Origin: UBA1369 sp964571725
GTDB taxonomy: Bacteria > Patescibacteriota > Gracilibacteria > UBA1369
DNA length: 64,000 bases
Assembly (NCBI GenBank): GCA_964571725.1
Contig: CAZNDB010000002.1
Location: 62,001 to 126,000, forward strand
Direction: 5' to 3'
The notes under the pieces are model-generated. The model worked only from the letters and a program-made list of their open reading frames with translations, ran no database searches and was not told where the DNA came from. Of the stretch, positions 10,501-18,498 are shown piece after piece (the stretch's first letter is position 1; each line of letters opens with the position of its first letter). A program made the position numbers and the translations under genes.

Positions 10501-11046
10501 AATTGTCCAAACCGGAGAATTACTGAAGGAAATTTCACTGACAACCGGATCAGTGGCGTCGGCGGGGAGATCGGATTTCAGGTTGGAAACGGCGTCGCGA
10601 AGCTTTCTGATGGCCTCCTTTAAATCTTCATCGGCGCGGAATTCCACGGAAACCGTAGCGAAGGAATTGAGGGCGGTGGCGGTGATGGTTTTGACGCCGG
10701 AAAGATTAGCAATTTTATTCTCGATTTTTTTTACCACCAGTTCCTCCACGTCACCGGGGCTGGCGCCGGGCAGACTGACCGATACAATGGCATAGGGGAT
10801 TTTTACTTCCGGCGTGGATTCCAGAGGCAGCAGGTTAAATGAGAAAATTCCCCAGGCCAGAATGCCCATGATAAAGAGAAAAATCACCCGGACATTGGTC
10901 AGCAGAAAATTCAGGAATTTGTTGGCTTTGGCCGGATCAAATTGCAGCTGACTGAGATAGATGGAGTCGGACGATTGTTTTTCGCCCTGCTCTCCCGACA
11001 GATCAGCGTCGTCGTGTTGCGGTTTTTGAGTGCTGTTGTTGTTCAT
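7519..11046 (-). CDS. RND-superfamily efflux transporter, AcrB/HAE1-like
   Basis: Proton-driven efflux permease of the membrane. Seen: TM1 at about residues 50-72, a first large extracytoplasmic loop, then the family TM4 motif GLLVDDAIVVV with the proton-relay Asp pair at 444-445, and a second loop and TM bundle in the C-terminal half. At 1175 aa it is longer than typical HAE transporters (about 1040), because of a charged N-terminal tail and an additional hydrophobic pair at about 541-586 plus a charged segment before the second half. It follows the adaptor gene with a 2-base gap, so the two form one operon. Substrate is unknown. No outer-membrane channel gene is present in the window. Confidence 0.95.
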   Translation of the reverse strand: MNNNSTQKPQHDDADLSGEQGEKQSSDSIYLSQLQFDPAKANKFLNFLLTNVRVIFLFIMGILAWGIFSFNLLPLESTPEVKIPYAIVSVSLPGASPGDVEELVVKKIENKIANLSGVKTITATALNSFATVSVEFRADEDLKEAIRKLRDAVSNLKSDLPADATDPVVSEISFSNSPVWTIVMTGPYDNFALRRYADILEEELLKLPGTSDIQINGGDQTEIRVTYDPRKLDLYGLSIDQINGIIRANNITLPLGTLEVGKFEYSLRLDGEFSDVNELRNLPVSTLGGSVLRLSDVASVVERAAERKSTTHFSIAGGEPQNAISISVIKKTGFSIISLIDSGKAKIDELKSGRFPDDLSIETTYDMSEVIREDFDNLSHEALNTIILVTIILFLFVGLKEAFTAGLVIPLVFASTFGLMLLAGQTLNFLSLFSLILSLGLLVDDAIVVVQATKQYMATGKFTPEEAVLLVFKDFFAIILTTSLTTIFAFLPLVLATGIIGQFIRSIPITTSLTLVASTIIAITINHPMAAILERFRLTRNSFYAAVLIMIGLFIMSISPALTGSITSLIICALLLFSIISLLLWYRASLKKTLLENEQIVLRELALPDQIRLKLQHHYSKDIPKNWWVKATSGLVKLERVMPSYERLLNWFIHSKFRSYFLITVIILVFIASVFLPASGILKSEFLAASDQDLMYVNIEGPAGLVVEETQKIADQVEKILLAEKQIKNFSVTVGSSGVSSGGGGMMKAGTGGGNGNRAQFAINLWPEHERPVKQKSYVYAQELRKKLASVQGATITLQEISGGPPSGADFEVRFSGEDLVELEKLANQYKLYLSEIPGTVNVKTSVSLSPGEFTFKLKPEEMQLRGITPAQLAGTLRTAISGGDVAKVIEGQDEIQIRAEYAESSVSSLDKLNSLPLLNSRGQKFQLSEVADISVGSSLTSISRIDQKRVVVLSASVVKPVLPGEVLAQFQKILADKPLPQGYSAIFGGQSDTNTESIYSILRAMIVAFILIICTLVIQFNSFLKALLVLLTIPLAMTGVFFGLTLAGLTLSFPTLIGILALFGIVVKNAILLIDKINLNLRVGIPFQEAIIDASKSRLEAIFLTTTATIIGMLPITFYDETWQGLGAALVFGLSTSTVLTLLLVPVVFNLLFARAAAREERIKKIQEEALTGG

Positions 11047-11048
11047 TA

Positions 11049-12797
11049 TTATTCGCTAATCACGGTTATGGATTGTCCCTCGGACAAGTTTTTGGCACCC
11101 GCAAGAATGATTTCGGCATCGGAGGGCAAACCGGACAGAATTTCAATCTGATCGCCGGAAACACGGCCGATTTTTACTTCAACCTTTTTGGTGCGACCGT
11201 TGTCGTTAACATAGACAAACTGACTTTCGGTACCGATTATCACGGCATCCAAAGGCAGGAAACGAACCCCCTCCGCCGTGCCCGCGGTGGTGGAAAGAGG
11301 CAGTTTTACTTTCAAGGTTTGATTCTGCTTGAAGAAAATATTGGGCAGTCCGACGGTAACGTTAACCAGTCTGGTTTTGTCATCCACTTTCAGAGAGACC
11401 GATTTGACGGGTACTTCAATTTCGCGGCCGGCCAGTTCGATCAGGGCGGGCGCCGAGGCAGAAATGCGGTCAGCCGTATCCAGGTCAACTCCGACTTCCA
11501 GTTCAAAACTTTTGGGGTCGATCACTTCGGCGACCGCCTGCTGGGGGCTGACATTTTGTCCGGGATAAAGATCCAGGACGGTGATAACGCCGGAAAAGGG
11601 GGCTTTTACCAGCAGGGAAGAAGCCTGGCTGCGGGCCAGTGCTACGTTCAGTTCGGCCAGTTTCACTCCGTTGGCGGCACTTTCCAAAGCGGTCTGCAAT
11701 TGAATTTTGGTCGAGTTGTAGGCCTGGCGGGCCAGCTCCAAGGCGTCGCTGGAATCTCCGGTATAACCGAGTTTGGTTTTGGTGGATTGTAGGGTCAGGT
11801 CCAGCACCTCAGCCTGATTGCGGCTGGTCAGAATTTGTCCCTCCAAAGTGTTTTCACCCAGATTGGCACCATTTTCTGCAGTGCTATAGCCATAACGAGC
11901 CTTATCCAGGGCGGTGTAGAGTTCTTCAATTCCTTTATCCTGGGCTTCCAGGGCAGTCTGCAATTTAGCAATGGTAGTCTGAGCGGCAACAATCTGCGGA
12001 TCGGAAGGGTTGTCTGAGGCGGCCTCCAAATCAGCCAGCTGATCCTGCAGGTCTTCCAGCTGACGCTGAGTGCGAGAACGATCGTCCTGGGCTTTGTTTA
12101 AGGTGGAAATCAGAGTGTCGATATCCCGCTCGGTCTTGTATTGATCGCGGTCATTTTTGTCGAGAGTATTGAAAAGCGAATCCTGCAGCAAATCCAGAGA
12201 CTGTTCCAAAGCCGATTTATTCTGTTCAATCACCTGCAAGTCATAGGCAATGGCGCCTGCCTGATTGGTGGCGCTTTGCAATTGTAGGGCAGCGGTCTTC
12301 AGGGTTTCGGCGCTGGTTTTCCGGAGGTTGTCGTAGGAAGCGCGGGTATTGGCCAAAGTGGTTTCAGCGATCTTTAACTGGGTTTCGGAAAGATGGTCGG
12401 ACAGGTTGGAGCCGCTGATTTCCAAAATCAAATCTCCTTCTTTTACAAAATCACCCTCTTCAAAATTGACTTTTTTAACGGCGCCGGAAGTCAATGGATA
12501 GACGCTGACGGTTCCTTTGGATTTAACCGATCCGATGGCTTCGAAATAGGAGTTTTCCAGAGAGGATAATTTAACCGTGGTGACTTGGGCAGCCGATGCA
12601 GTCCGTTCGGGTGCTCCTGAAACAGGATCCTGCCCGGTGGGTTGGTTTGGTCCGGTAACGGAGATGTTGACGTCAGTGCCGGAAGTTTCCGGGTGCTGAT
12701 CCAGCTGCTGATTGATTAAACCGGATACATACCAGATTAAAAGGCCTAAACCGGTCAAAAATAAGAGGATAATAACGCAGGCCCGTACTTTTTTCAT
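11049..12797 (-). CDS. RND periplasmic adaptor (membrane fusion protein, HlyD/AcrA type)
   Basis: Links the RND pump to the cell exterior. Seen: an N-terminal membrane anchor at residues 5-24, a disordered Pro/Gly linker to about 68, the first half of a biotinyl-lipoyl domain at about 90-128, a long coiled-coil hairpin (about 140-390), the second lipoyl half at about 398-432 with the APFSGVI motif, then beta-barrel and membrane-proximal domains. The hairpin, of some 250 residues, is long for AcrA-type adaptors. First gene of the operon, about 17 bases from a predicted transcription start. Confidence 0.93.
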   Translation of the reverse strand: MKKVRACVIILLFLTGLGLLIWYVSGLINQQLDQHPETSGTDVNISVTGPNQPTGQDPVSGAPERTASAAQVTTVKLSSLENSYFEAIGSVKSKGTVSVYPLTSGAVKKVNFEEGDFVKEGDLILEISGSNLSDHLSETQLKIAETTLANTRASYDNLRKTSAETLKTAALQLQSATNQAGAIAYDLQVIEQNKSALEQSLDLLQDSLFNTLDKNDRDQYKTERDIDTLISTLNKAQDDRSRTQRQLEDLQDQLADLEAASDNPSDPQIVAAQTTIAKLQTALEAQDKGIEELYTALDKARYGYSTAENGANLGENTLEGQILTSRNQAEVLDLTLQSTKTKLGYTGDSSDALELARQAYNSTKIQLQTALESAANGVKLAELNVALARSQASSLLVKAPFSGVITVLDLYPGQNVSPQQAVAEVIDPKSFELEVGVDLDTADRISASAPALIELAGREIEVPVKSVSLKVDDKTRLVNVTVGLPNIFFKQNQTLKVKLPLSTTAGTAEGVRFLPLDAVIIGTESQFVYVNDNGRTKKVEVKIGRVSGDQIEILSGLPSDAEIILAGAKNLSEGQSITVISE

Positions 12798-12820
12798 GAC
12801 TCAAAATTTTAAGAGCGCTA

Positions 12821-12849
12821 AATATATAACCGATCGTTAATATTGTCAA
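12821..12849 (-). promoter_or_regulatory. Promoter of the adaptor-RND operon
   Basis: -35 TTGACA (12844-12849), 17-base spacer, -10 TATATT (12821-12826) on the minus strand. The predicted start near 12814 gives a very short leader, in keeping with the absence of an SD sequence. Confidence 0.7.
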
Positions 12850-12951
12850 AACTTATTTATGTTTTTTAACTAGATATTTTGGCTTGTCGATTTGGATTTT
12901 TCAAGTTCCAGTGCTATTCTTCTGCTACAAAGGTTTGATATCTATAAATCC

Positions 12952-14103
12952 ATGTTTAAAAAGCTACTTTCAGGCGTATTGCTTTCGGCAAGTATTTTGC
13001 TGTTATCCGGCTGTCAGGAAGGCTCGGACGGCAACTGGCAGGACCGCAACGCAGGCAGGGTTTTCAAGATCGGCGTGATCACCTCATTGACCGGCCCGAC
13101 CGCAGCTCTGGGACAGCAACAAAAAAATATTCTGGATTTCCATTTGGAAAAATTGAATAATAAAAATTCTTTTAAGGTGGAACTTATTTACGCGGACGGC
13201 CAATGCGATGCCGGTGTGGCCGAGGATGTCCTGAAAACACTGGTTGAAGAAAAGAAAATTGAATTCGTGATCGGAGGACTTTGCTCACCCGCGACTTTTG
13301 GGGCCGCTTTGATTGCCAAAGAAGAACGGGTGTTATTGATGTCGGCCATTACTTCCAATAAAAAACTGGCGGAAATGGGTCCGAAGGTGATGTCACTGTC
13401 TTATACCGATGATTTATTGCCGGAGACGATTGCCCAGGAATTACTGAAATACGGCAAAGTCGCCACCATTTCGGAAAAAGCCGATGAATCAACCACGCTG
13501 GAAAAAGATCTGGACGATCTGCTTTTCAGCAAATATAAAGACAGCATTGTGTTGGCGGCGGATGAAAAATTTGAAAGAGAAAGTACTGATTTAACCGAAC
13601 ATTTAAATATTATTCGAAGAAGCGGAGCCAAAGCGGTCTGGCTGAATCCCAGTTCCAGAACTTCGGCTTTGGAGCTGCTGCGGGCTATGGAAAAAGCCGG
13701 TCTGGAGGCCAAACCGATAGGCCAATTCGCCTATAAAGATCCCGACCTGCTGGAGCAAGCCCCGCCGATAGTCAATAATATGGTAATAATCGACTATCCA
13801 ACGGTGCAGAATCCGGAATTTCTCAATTACAGAAAAGAAATCATTGCGGCAAAGGGGCCGCTTGACAACATCGATGAATACTACACCGCTGCCACAATTG
13901 ACGCCCTGGATATTCTGGTAAAACTGATTTCGGAAAACGGAGGGGATTTTGAGTCGGTGCACAAAGCCCTGACCACGGGAACTTTTATCGGCAATATCGG
14001 CAAGATTTATTTCGGCGGGAACACCTTTATTCAAAACCAGAAGGCCCAAAAGTATGAGGTAGAGGAGCATCGACTGGTGGTAGCTCAAACCGGGGAAGTT
14101 TAG
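12952..14103 (+). CDS. Substrate-binding lipoprotein, type 1 periplasmic-binding fold (LivJ-like)
   Basis: Extracellular ligand-binding lipoprotein. The chosen ATG gives a signal peptide with lipobox LLSGC (Cys21). After a short linker comes the start of a Leu/Ile/Val-binding-type domain (KIGVITSLTGPTAALGQQQ), typical of the branched-chain amino acid and amide receptor family, followed by the two-lobed fold to the C-terminus (383 aa). An upstream in-frame ATG at 12892 would bury the signal peptide and is rejected. No ABC permease or ATPase gene is adjacent, so either the partners are elsewhere or it acts as a stand-alone sensor or binding protein. The ligand cannot be deduced. Confidence 0.88.
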   Translation: MFKKLLSGVLLSASILLLSGCQEGSDGNWQDRNAGRVFKIGVITSLTGPTAALGQQQKNILDFHLEKLNNKNSFKVELIYADGQCDAGVAEDVLKTLVEEKKIEFVIGGLCSPATFGAALIAKEERVLLMSAITSNKKLAEMGPKVMSLSYTDDLLPETIAQELLKYGKVATISEKADESTTLEKDLDDLLFSKYKDSIVLAADEKFERESTDLTEHLNIIRRSGAKAVWLNPSSRTSALELLRAMEKAGLEAKPIGQFAYKDPDLLEQAPPIVNNMVIIDYPTVQNPEFLNYRKEIIAAKGPLDNIDEYYTAATIDALDILVKLISENGGDFESVHKALTTGTFIGNIGKIYFGGNTFIQNQKAQKYEVEEHRLVVAQTGEV

Positions 14104-14216
14104 AAAGCCGGAACAGTACTTCAAAATTCGGGCAGCAGGTTTGAATTTACCCGTGTCTTGTGTTTTTGTCAAATTATTTTGTAATTCACTTTGTTTTTTA
14201 GAAATTTCCGGAGTTT

Positions 14217-14244
14217 TTTACACTGCCGCAAAGTATGCTAATCT
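14217..14244 (+). promoter_or_regulatory. Promoter of the P-loop/TMEM43 gene pair
   Basis: -35 TTTACA (14217-14222), 16-base spacer, -10 TAATCT (14239-14244). The start would be near 14251, about 16 bases before the ATG at 14267. Confidence 0.5.
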
Positions 14245-14266
14245 GACCGGGAGTTAATATTTTAAT

Positions 14267-14806
14267 ATGAATAAAATAATCGCCCTTGCAGGCATGTGCG
14301 GATCGGGAAAATCGATTGTGGCCGACTATTTCAAGGAATTGGGTTATCTGTCGGTTTATTTCGGGGGCGCTACGCTGGATGAACTGAAAAAACGCGGGCT
14401 GGAAGTGAATGAACAAAATGAAAAGCTGGTGCGGGAAGATTTACGCAAGCAGTATGGAATGGCGGCTTTCGCCATCATCAATCTGCCCAAGATCGAAGCC
14501 GCTTTGAACCAGGGAAACGTCATTGTGGACGGTCTTTACAGCTGGTCGGAATACAAAATACTCAAGGAAAAATTCGGGGATAATTTTGAAGTGATTACGG
14601 TGTTCACCCCCCGCAAATTGCGTTATGAAAGGCTGGCCGGGAGAGCGGTGCGGCCATTAACTGCTGAGGAAGCTTACAACAGGGATAAAGCCGAAATTGA
14701 AAACTCAGAGAAAGGAGGCCCGATCGCCATCACCGATTATCTGGTAGTGAATGACGGTGACATTGCCGCGTTAAAAAATAAATTGGACGGAATTTTTAAA
14801 ATTTAA
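14267..14806 (+). CDS. P-loop kinase-like protein (UPF0200 / dephospho-CoA-kinase-like)
   Basis: Small nucleotide kinase-like P-loop protein of 179 aa. Seen: Walker A GMCGSGKS at residues 9-16, a central VIVDGLYSWSEY segment in the Walker B position, and an Arg-rich lid (RYERLAGRAVRPLT) followed by the DYLVVNDG end strand found in dephospho-CoA kinase and adenylate-kinase relatives. The overall pattern best fits the UPF0200/AAA_18 group, whose substrate is not established. It shares an operon with the TMEM43-family gene, with 10 bases between them. No SD; the leader is AT-rich. Confidence 0.8.
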   Translation: MNKIIALAGMCGSGKSIVADYFKELGYLSVYFGGATLDELKKRGLEVNEQNEKLVREDLRKQYGMAAFAIINLPKIEAALNQGNVIVDGLYSWSEYKILKEKFGDNFEVITVFTPRKLRYERLAGRAVRPLTAEEAYNRDKAEIENSEKGGPIAITDYLVVNDGDIAALKNKLDGIFKI

Positions 14807-14816
14807 CATTTAGTCT

Positions 14817-16070
14817 ATGCCAGACCATTTTACGGAAGTAACCACCACCGGTTACGGTAAAAGAATTACCAATTCGATCGGGGGAATCATCTTCGGACTG
14901 ATACTGTTTTTCGGTTCTTTTGTCGTGCTTTACAACAATGAAGGCAGCGTTGATTATTCGGAAATTGCCAAAACCGCCGTAGAAATCGACGCGGCAAGCG
15001 CGGTTACCGATCCGGGATTAAGCGATAAATTATTGGTTACCAACGGAAATTTGATCAGTGACGAAACCCTGGACGACGGACAGTTTCTGAAACCGGGCAA
15101 ATATCTGGCCCTGGAAAAGACCGTGGAAATGTATTCCTGGGTGGAAAAAACCAAAACCACCCGTCAAAGCAACGCGGGCGGTTCTGAAACCAGTACCACC
15201 ACTTATGATTATGAAAAAAAGTGGACTACTTCACCCGAAGAAAGCACCGGTTTCAAGTCCCCCGAGGGACATACCAATCCCTCCCTGCCGCTGCAGTCCC
15301 TGCAAAAGAAAGTGAATAACGCGACCATCGGAATCTATAATGTGGATATGCAGGGCGTTACTCTGCCCGGACTGTCCGCATTGACCCTGAGCGCGGAAAA
15401 TACCGAACTAAAGCCCCTGGATTCAGCTGCCGCACAACCCGTATCCGGCTCAAACTGGCAGGTAACCGGTCAAAACGGGACTACGCAACCGGCCCAGGCA
15501 GCCGTGAACACCCCTCAACTGGCTAACGGACAGTTCGTCTATATCAGCCGGACGGCCGGCAGTACTTACGAGGCACCACAGGTCGGGGACATACGCGTCA
15601 GTTATAAAGTGTTAAATAACAACGCCAAAGTCACGCTGTTCGGGAAGCTGAACGATAAAACCTTCGGGCCTTATCTGGACAAGAAAAACAACCGCTTCTA
15701 TCAGATCTTTTTGGGAAGCAAGGAGGACGCGGTAGTGTCCCTGCACCAGTCCTATGTAATGTGGAAATGGATTATGAGAGGCGTTGGTTTTCTGATGATG
15801 TGGGTCGGATTAAGCATGATACTGGGCCCGATCAAAATATTGACAGACATCTTGCCGGTTCTGGGTACCATCAGCGGTTCGCTGATCGGGATAATCACTT
15901 TTGTCGTGGCGCTGGTGCTGAGCGGGGTGACCATACTGGTCGCGATGGTTTTTCATAATATCGTGGCGCTGGTAATTGCCATAGTTTTAGTAATGGCGGC
16001 AGTGTTTATGATTCTCAAAAATAAGCATACGCCAAGCAGCGCAGGTCCCGGCCCCGGTTTGACAACATAA
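14817..16070 (+). CDS. TMEM43-family membrane protein
   Basis: Integral membrane protein of 417 aa matching the TMEM43 (PF07787) layout: one TM helix near residues 20-42, a large extracytoplasmic domain, then a cluster of TM helices at about 315-408. The N-terminal TGYGKRITNSIGG segment and the C-terminal WRGVGF-like region (here MRGVGFLMMWVGL) are what I recognise. The extracytoplasmic domain carries a low-complexity Thr/Ser/Ala/Gln segment at about 195-230. Bacterial TMEM43 proteins have no settled function. Second gene of an operon with the P-loop protein. Confidence 0.82.
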   Translation: MPDHFTEVTTTGYGKRITNSIGGIIFGLILFFGSFVVLYNNEGSVDYSEIAKTAVEIDAASAVTDPGLSDKLLVTNGNLISDETLDDGQFLKPGKYLALEKTVEMYSWVEKTKTTRQSNAGGSETSTTTYDYEKKWTTSPEESTGFKSPEGHTNPSLPLQSLQKKVNNATIGIYNVDMQGVTLPGLSALTLSAENTELKPLDSAAAQPVSGSNWQVTGQNGTTQPAQAAVNTPQLANGQFVYISRTAGSTYEAPQVGDIRVSYKVLNNNAKVTLFGKLNDKTFGPYLDKKNNRFYQIFLGSKEDAVVSLHQSYVMWKWIMRGVGFLMMWVGLSMILGPIKILTDILPVLGTISGSLIGIITFVVALVLSGVTILVAMVFHNIVALVIAIVLVMAAVFMILKNKHTPSSAGPGPGLTT

Positions 16071-16086
16071 TCTTCTATGATAATAT
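16059..16086 (+). promoter_or_regulatory. Promoter of the 163-aa gene, overlapping the previous stop codon
   Basis: -35 TTGACA (16059-16064) lies inside the last codons of the TMEM43 gene; 16-base spacer; -10 TAATAT (16081-16086). It lets the 163-aa gene be transcribed independently. Confidence 0.7.
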
Positions 16087-16117
16087 CGCACCTCCAAGTA
16101 ATGCGTAATGATAAATT

Positions 16118-16609
16118 ATGGCTGTACAATCAAATCAACCCAAAGGCCGCTCTTTATCATCCGCGCCCTCCGCAATGTTGGCGCTCAAAACGACCGTAGA
16201 CCATTGGCTGCAAAATAATGAGGGCAAAGATCAGGAAGTGGATTTGAGGGATGCGGAAATGACCAAAAGACTGGTGCATCTTTATTATGAAGAATCCCTG
16301 AAGGAGTTTGAACCGTTTTTGTTTGAGGGCGGTTTAATTGAGGAAGAACTGACCAGATTCAAGGCGGCAGTTGTGGATTATCTGGCCGGAAAAGACTTTT
16401 TAAAAGATGACCCCACCCTTTTACCTGCGGCAATCACACACGTACTGGTAACTTTTGATCTGGGCGACAAGAAGTTGATTGATGTGATTGAAGCCATGGA
16501 GATAGGCTATAGAAGGCTGGTACCCGCAGACGATGAACAGGCTTATTTGAAAGGCAAGTTGCTGTTGGTGCATGAGCTGGTGGCAAGAATAGTTGATCTC
16601 AACAGATAA
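16118..16609 (+). CDS. Hypothetical helical protein (163 aa)
   Basis: Not recognised. Soluble, acidic and predominantly helical, without signal peptide or membrane segment. It has its own near-consensus promoter and is followed by a strong GC-rich terminator hairpin, so it is a single-gene unit. The ATG is preceded by an AT-rich leader without SD. Confidence 0.8.
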   Translation: MAVQSNQPKGRSLSSAPSAMLALKTTVDHWLQNNEGKDQEVDLRDAEMTKRLVHLYYEESLKEFEPFLFEGGLIEEELTRFKAAVVDYLAGKDFLKDDPTLLPAAITHVLVTFDLGDKKLIDVIEAMEIGYRRLVPADDEQAYLKGKLLLVHELVARIVDLNR

Positions 16610-16625
16610 ATTTGAAAATGGTTGA

Positions 16626-16656
16626 ACATCCCGCCGCGCGGCGCGCGGCGGGATGT
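16626..16656 (+). terminator. Strong hairpin terminator between convergent genes
   Basis: A perfect 14-bp GC-rich stem with a 3-base loop, followed on the plus strand by TTTTT. It ends the 163-aa gene and lies 3 bases past the stop of the convergent phosphatidyltransferase gene, so it probably serves both directions, although the minus-strand T-tract is poor. Confidence 0.85.
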
Positions 16657-16659
16657 TTT

Positions 16660-17703
16660 TCAGTCTGCCACCTTGTGGTCGAAAAACTCCTTGAAGTTAC
16701 GGTTAGCCTTGTGCAGCCCCATTGTCCTGATCATTCTCTGCCAGAAGCTGGTCCGGGAGAGATTGCTGAAGATGCCGGTCAACACTCCCAGGATCAGGAA
16801 GGAAGAAGCAATCCAACGGGAATAACCCAGATCACCGGTTCGCAGCCAGTGGGCCGCAGCAGGCATGGTCGAAAGCATGGTCAGGGTCTGCCAGGCGTAC
16901 TTGGTCTTACCGACGTAGCTTGCGTTCTCCGTCACGATCCATTTCTGAAGCAGCCTGAACCCCGGTACCCGGTCGAACGGCCAGCGCATGACCGTGCTGA
17001 CGAGATCCGACAGAATCATCAGGAAGGCAGTCCAGGGGAAGACCATGTAGAGAATGCTCTGGTAGATGAAGACCGGAATGGTGATCAGCTTGTCGCTGAC
17101 CGGGTCGATGCAGCCGCCCAGTCTGGTCTGTTTCAGGCGCAGACCGGGATAGGCGGGGTCTTCACTTCTGACCAGTTCAAACATGGGCAGGCAGGTGGAA
17201 GGTTTCATCAGGAAGGTGACCCAGTTTTCGATCAGGGCACGTTTCTGGACCTTGATCACCTGTCCGTTGATTTTCTCTTCCGCTTCAAACCAGGCCCAGA
17301 GCTCATTGTTGGAAGTGAGCGGAGCCCGGATTTTCCGCGGCGAGGCGACGATGGGAGATCCGTCCGGCGCGAGCAGCACGATCTCTGGCAGGAACTTCAG
17401 ACGGGCAATCAGGTTTTTAGCCACTTTGCCGTCCAGACGGTCCATGTACATGCCGATCACAGTCAGCTCGAAACCGATCCAGAGCCCGACCGCATCCCCA
17501 CCGGAACTGAAGTAAACGGCCAGTCCGATCAGCGTGATCGGGACTCGCCAGATCGAGATCCAGTTGGGGGAACAGCCAGGCCAGGTGCCGGTGATTCGCA
17601 CCACGCGGGGCGGGGTAATCAGATGGAGAAAAAGCACCGTAAGCCCCCCCACCATCAACATGACCACATAGGTCCAGATCCAGTCGAAGTGGGTGGCTTC
17701 CAT
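16660..17703 (-). CDS. CDP-alcohol phosphatidyltransferase-like membrane protein with an insertion in the catalytic motif
   Basis: Phospholipid head-group transferase family. Seen: PNWISIWRVPITLIG (residues 46-60, the family's NxxTxxR-type helix), then DRLDGKVAK at 88-96, and GGCIDPVSD at 196-204. Together these hold all four Asp (D88, D91, D200, D204) of the CDP-OH-P motif. Normally 8-9 residues separate the two halves; here about 100 do, an insertion in the cytoplasmic loop. More hydrophobic helices follow. The gene has a strong SD (AAGGAGGT), its own promoter with a leader of about 190 bases, a TGA stop and higher G+C than its neighbours, suggesting transfer. The product lipid is unknown. 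Confidence 0.75.
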   Translation of the reverse strand: MEATHFDWIWTYVVMLMVGGLTVLFLHLITPPRVVRITGTWPGCSPNWISIWRVPITLIGLAVYFSSGGDAVGLWIGFELTVIGMYMDRLDGKVAKNLIARLKFLPEIVLLAPDGSPIVASPRKIRAPLTSNNELWAWFEAEEKINGQVIKVQKRALIENWVTFLMKPSTCLPMFELVRSEDPAYPGLRLKQTRLGGCIDPVSDKLITIPVFIYQSILYMVFPWTAFLMILSDLVSTVMRWPFDRVPGFRLLQKWIVTENASYVGKTKYAWQTLTMLSTMPAAAHWLRTGDLGYSRWIASSFLILGVLTGIFSNLSRTSFWQRMIRTMGLHKANRNFKEFFDHKVAD

Positions 17704-17837
17704 GAGCTTTTACCTCCTTCAGGGGTTTAGCGTAACTTCGGGTTTTCAAATATCAAGCGGGAAGACTATCGGATTCTCTGGCACACCTCCCGGTTTTTTG
17801 GCGGCCGCGTAGTCCGCCGTTCTTGCAGACATGTACA

Positions 17838-17860
17838 GGCGCGGCTTTCAAGCCCGCGCC
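17838..17860 (-). promoter_or_regulatory. Hairpin in the long leader of the phosphatidyltransferase gene
   Basis: GGCGCGG/CCGCGCC stem with further pairing towards the loop, within the roughly 190-base leader between the predicted start (about 17890) and the ATG at 17703. It may be a stability or attenuation element. I could not match it to a known riboswitch. Confidence 0.4.
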
Positions 17861-17897
17861 ATTCCGGCCGCCCCGAAAAAGTGACAAAGAAGGCCAC

Positions 17898-17925
17898 ATC
17901 ATACTCGACTTGGGTTGATTTTCAA
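17898..17925 (-). promoter_or_regulatory. Promoter of the phosphatidyltransferase gene
   Basis: -35 TTGAAA (17920-17925), 16-base spacer, -10 TATGAT (17898-17903) on the minus strand. It lies in the intergenic space shared with the divergent def gene. Confidence 0.6.
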
Positions 17926-17972
17926 GTACTATCTGTCTAGAATTAGTTACCAATCGACATTTACCCGTAAAT

Positions 17973-18488
17973 ATGTCCACCCTAAAAATAGAGACCGGTA
18001 CAGACAACCAGGTGCTGCGTGAAGTCGCCAAACCGGTCAGAACAATTGACCGGGAAACAGTCAAATTGATTAAAGATATGGAAGAAACCATGATCAAAGG
18101 CAACGGCTGCGGCCTGGCTGCGCCGCAGGTGGGCGTGCTGAAACGGATTATCATCGTCATGCTGAACCAGCAAACCGACCAGGAAACTATTCTGGCCATG
18201 GTTAATCCGGAAATTGTTTTTCATTCCGAAGACACGGAAGTGGACACCGAGGGCTGTCTGTCCGTGCCGAAGGTATTCGATCAGGTCAGACGGTACCGCG
18301 ACATCATCGTAAAATTCCAGGACAAAAAAGGGAAGTCGCAGATGTTGAAACTGTCCGAGCTGAACGCCCGGGTTGTACAGCACGAAGTGGATCATCTGGA
18401 CGGGATTTTGTTCGTGGACAAGATCGAACATGAGCCGGACAGTGTGCTGGTGCAAATGGAAAAAAGAGAAAGACATTTGAATATTTAA
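17973..18488 (+). CDS. def: Peptide deformylase
   Basis: Removes the N-terminal formyl group from nascent proteins; a metal-dependent hydrolase. All three family motifs are present: GCGLAAPQVG at residues 45-54, EGCLSVP at 93-99 with the metal-binding Cys95, and HEVDH at 137-141 with two metal-ligand His and the catalytic Glu138. Length (171 aa) is normal. It heads an apparent operon with the U32-family gene 10 bases downstream and a ferredoxin after that. The start follows an AT-rich leader without SD. Confidence 0.96.
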   Translation: MSTLKIETGTDNQVLREVAKPVRTIDRETVKLIKDMEETMIKGNGCGLAAPQVGVLKRIIIVMLNQQTDQETILAMVNPEIVFHSEDTEVDTEGCLSVPKVFDQVRRYRDIIVKFQDKKGKSQMLKLSELNARVVQHEVDHLDGILFVDKIEHEPDSVLVQMEKRERHLNI

Positions 18489-18498
18489 TTTTCATCCC

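Noticed and set aside
16612..17730. Plus-strand frame of 372 codons over the phosphatidyltransferase gene
   Set aside because: It is antisense to a gene with catalytic motifs, SD and promoter. The translation is His/Asp/Gly/Pro-rich low complexity typical of a reverse-strand reading.
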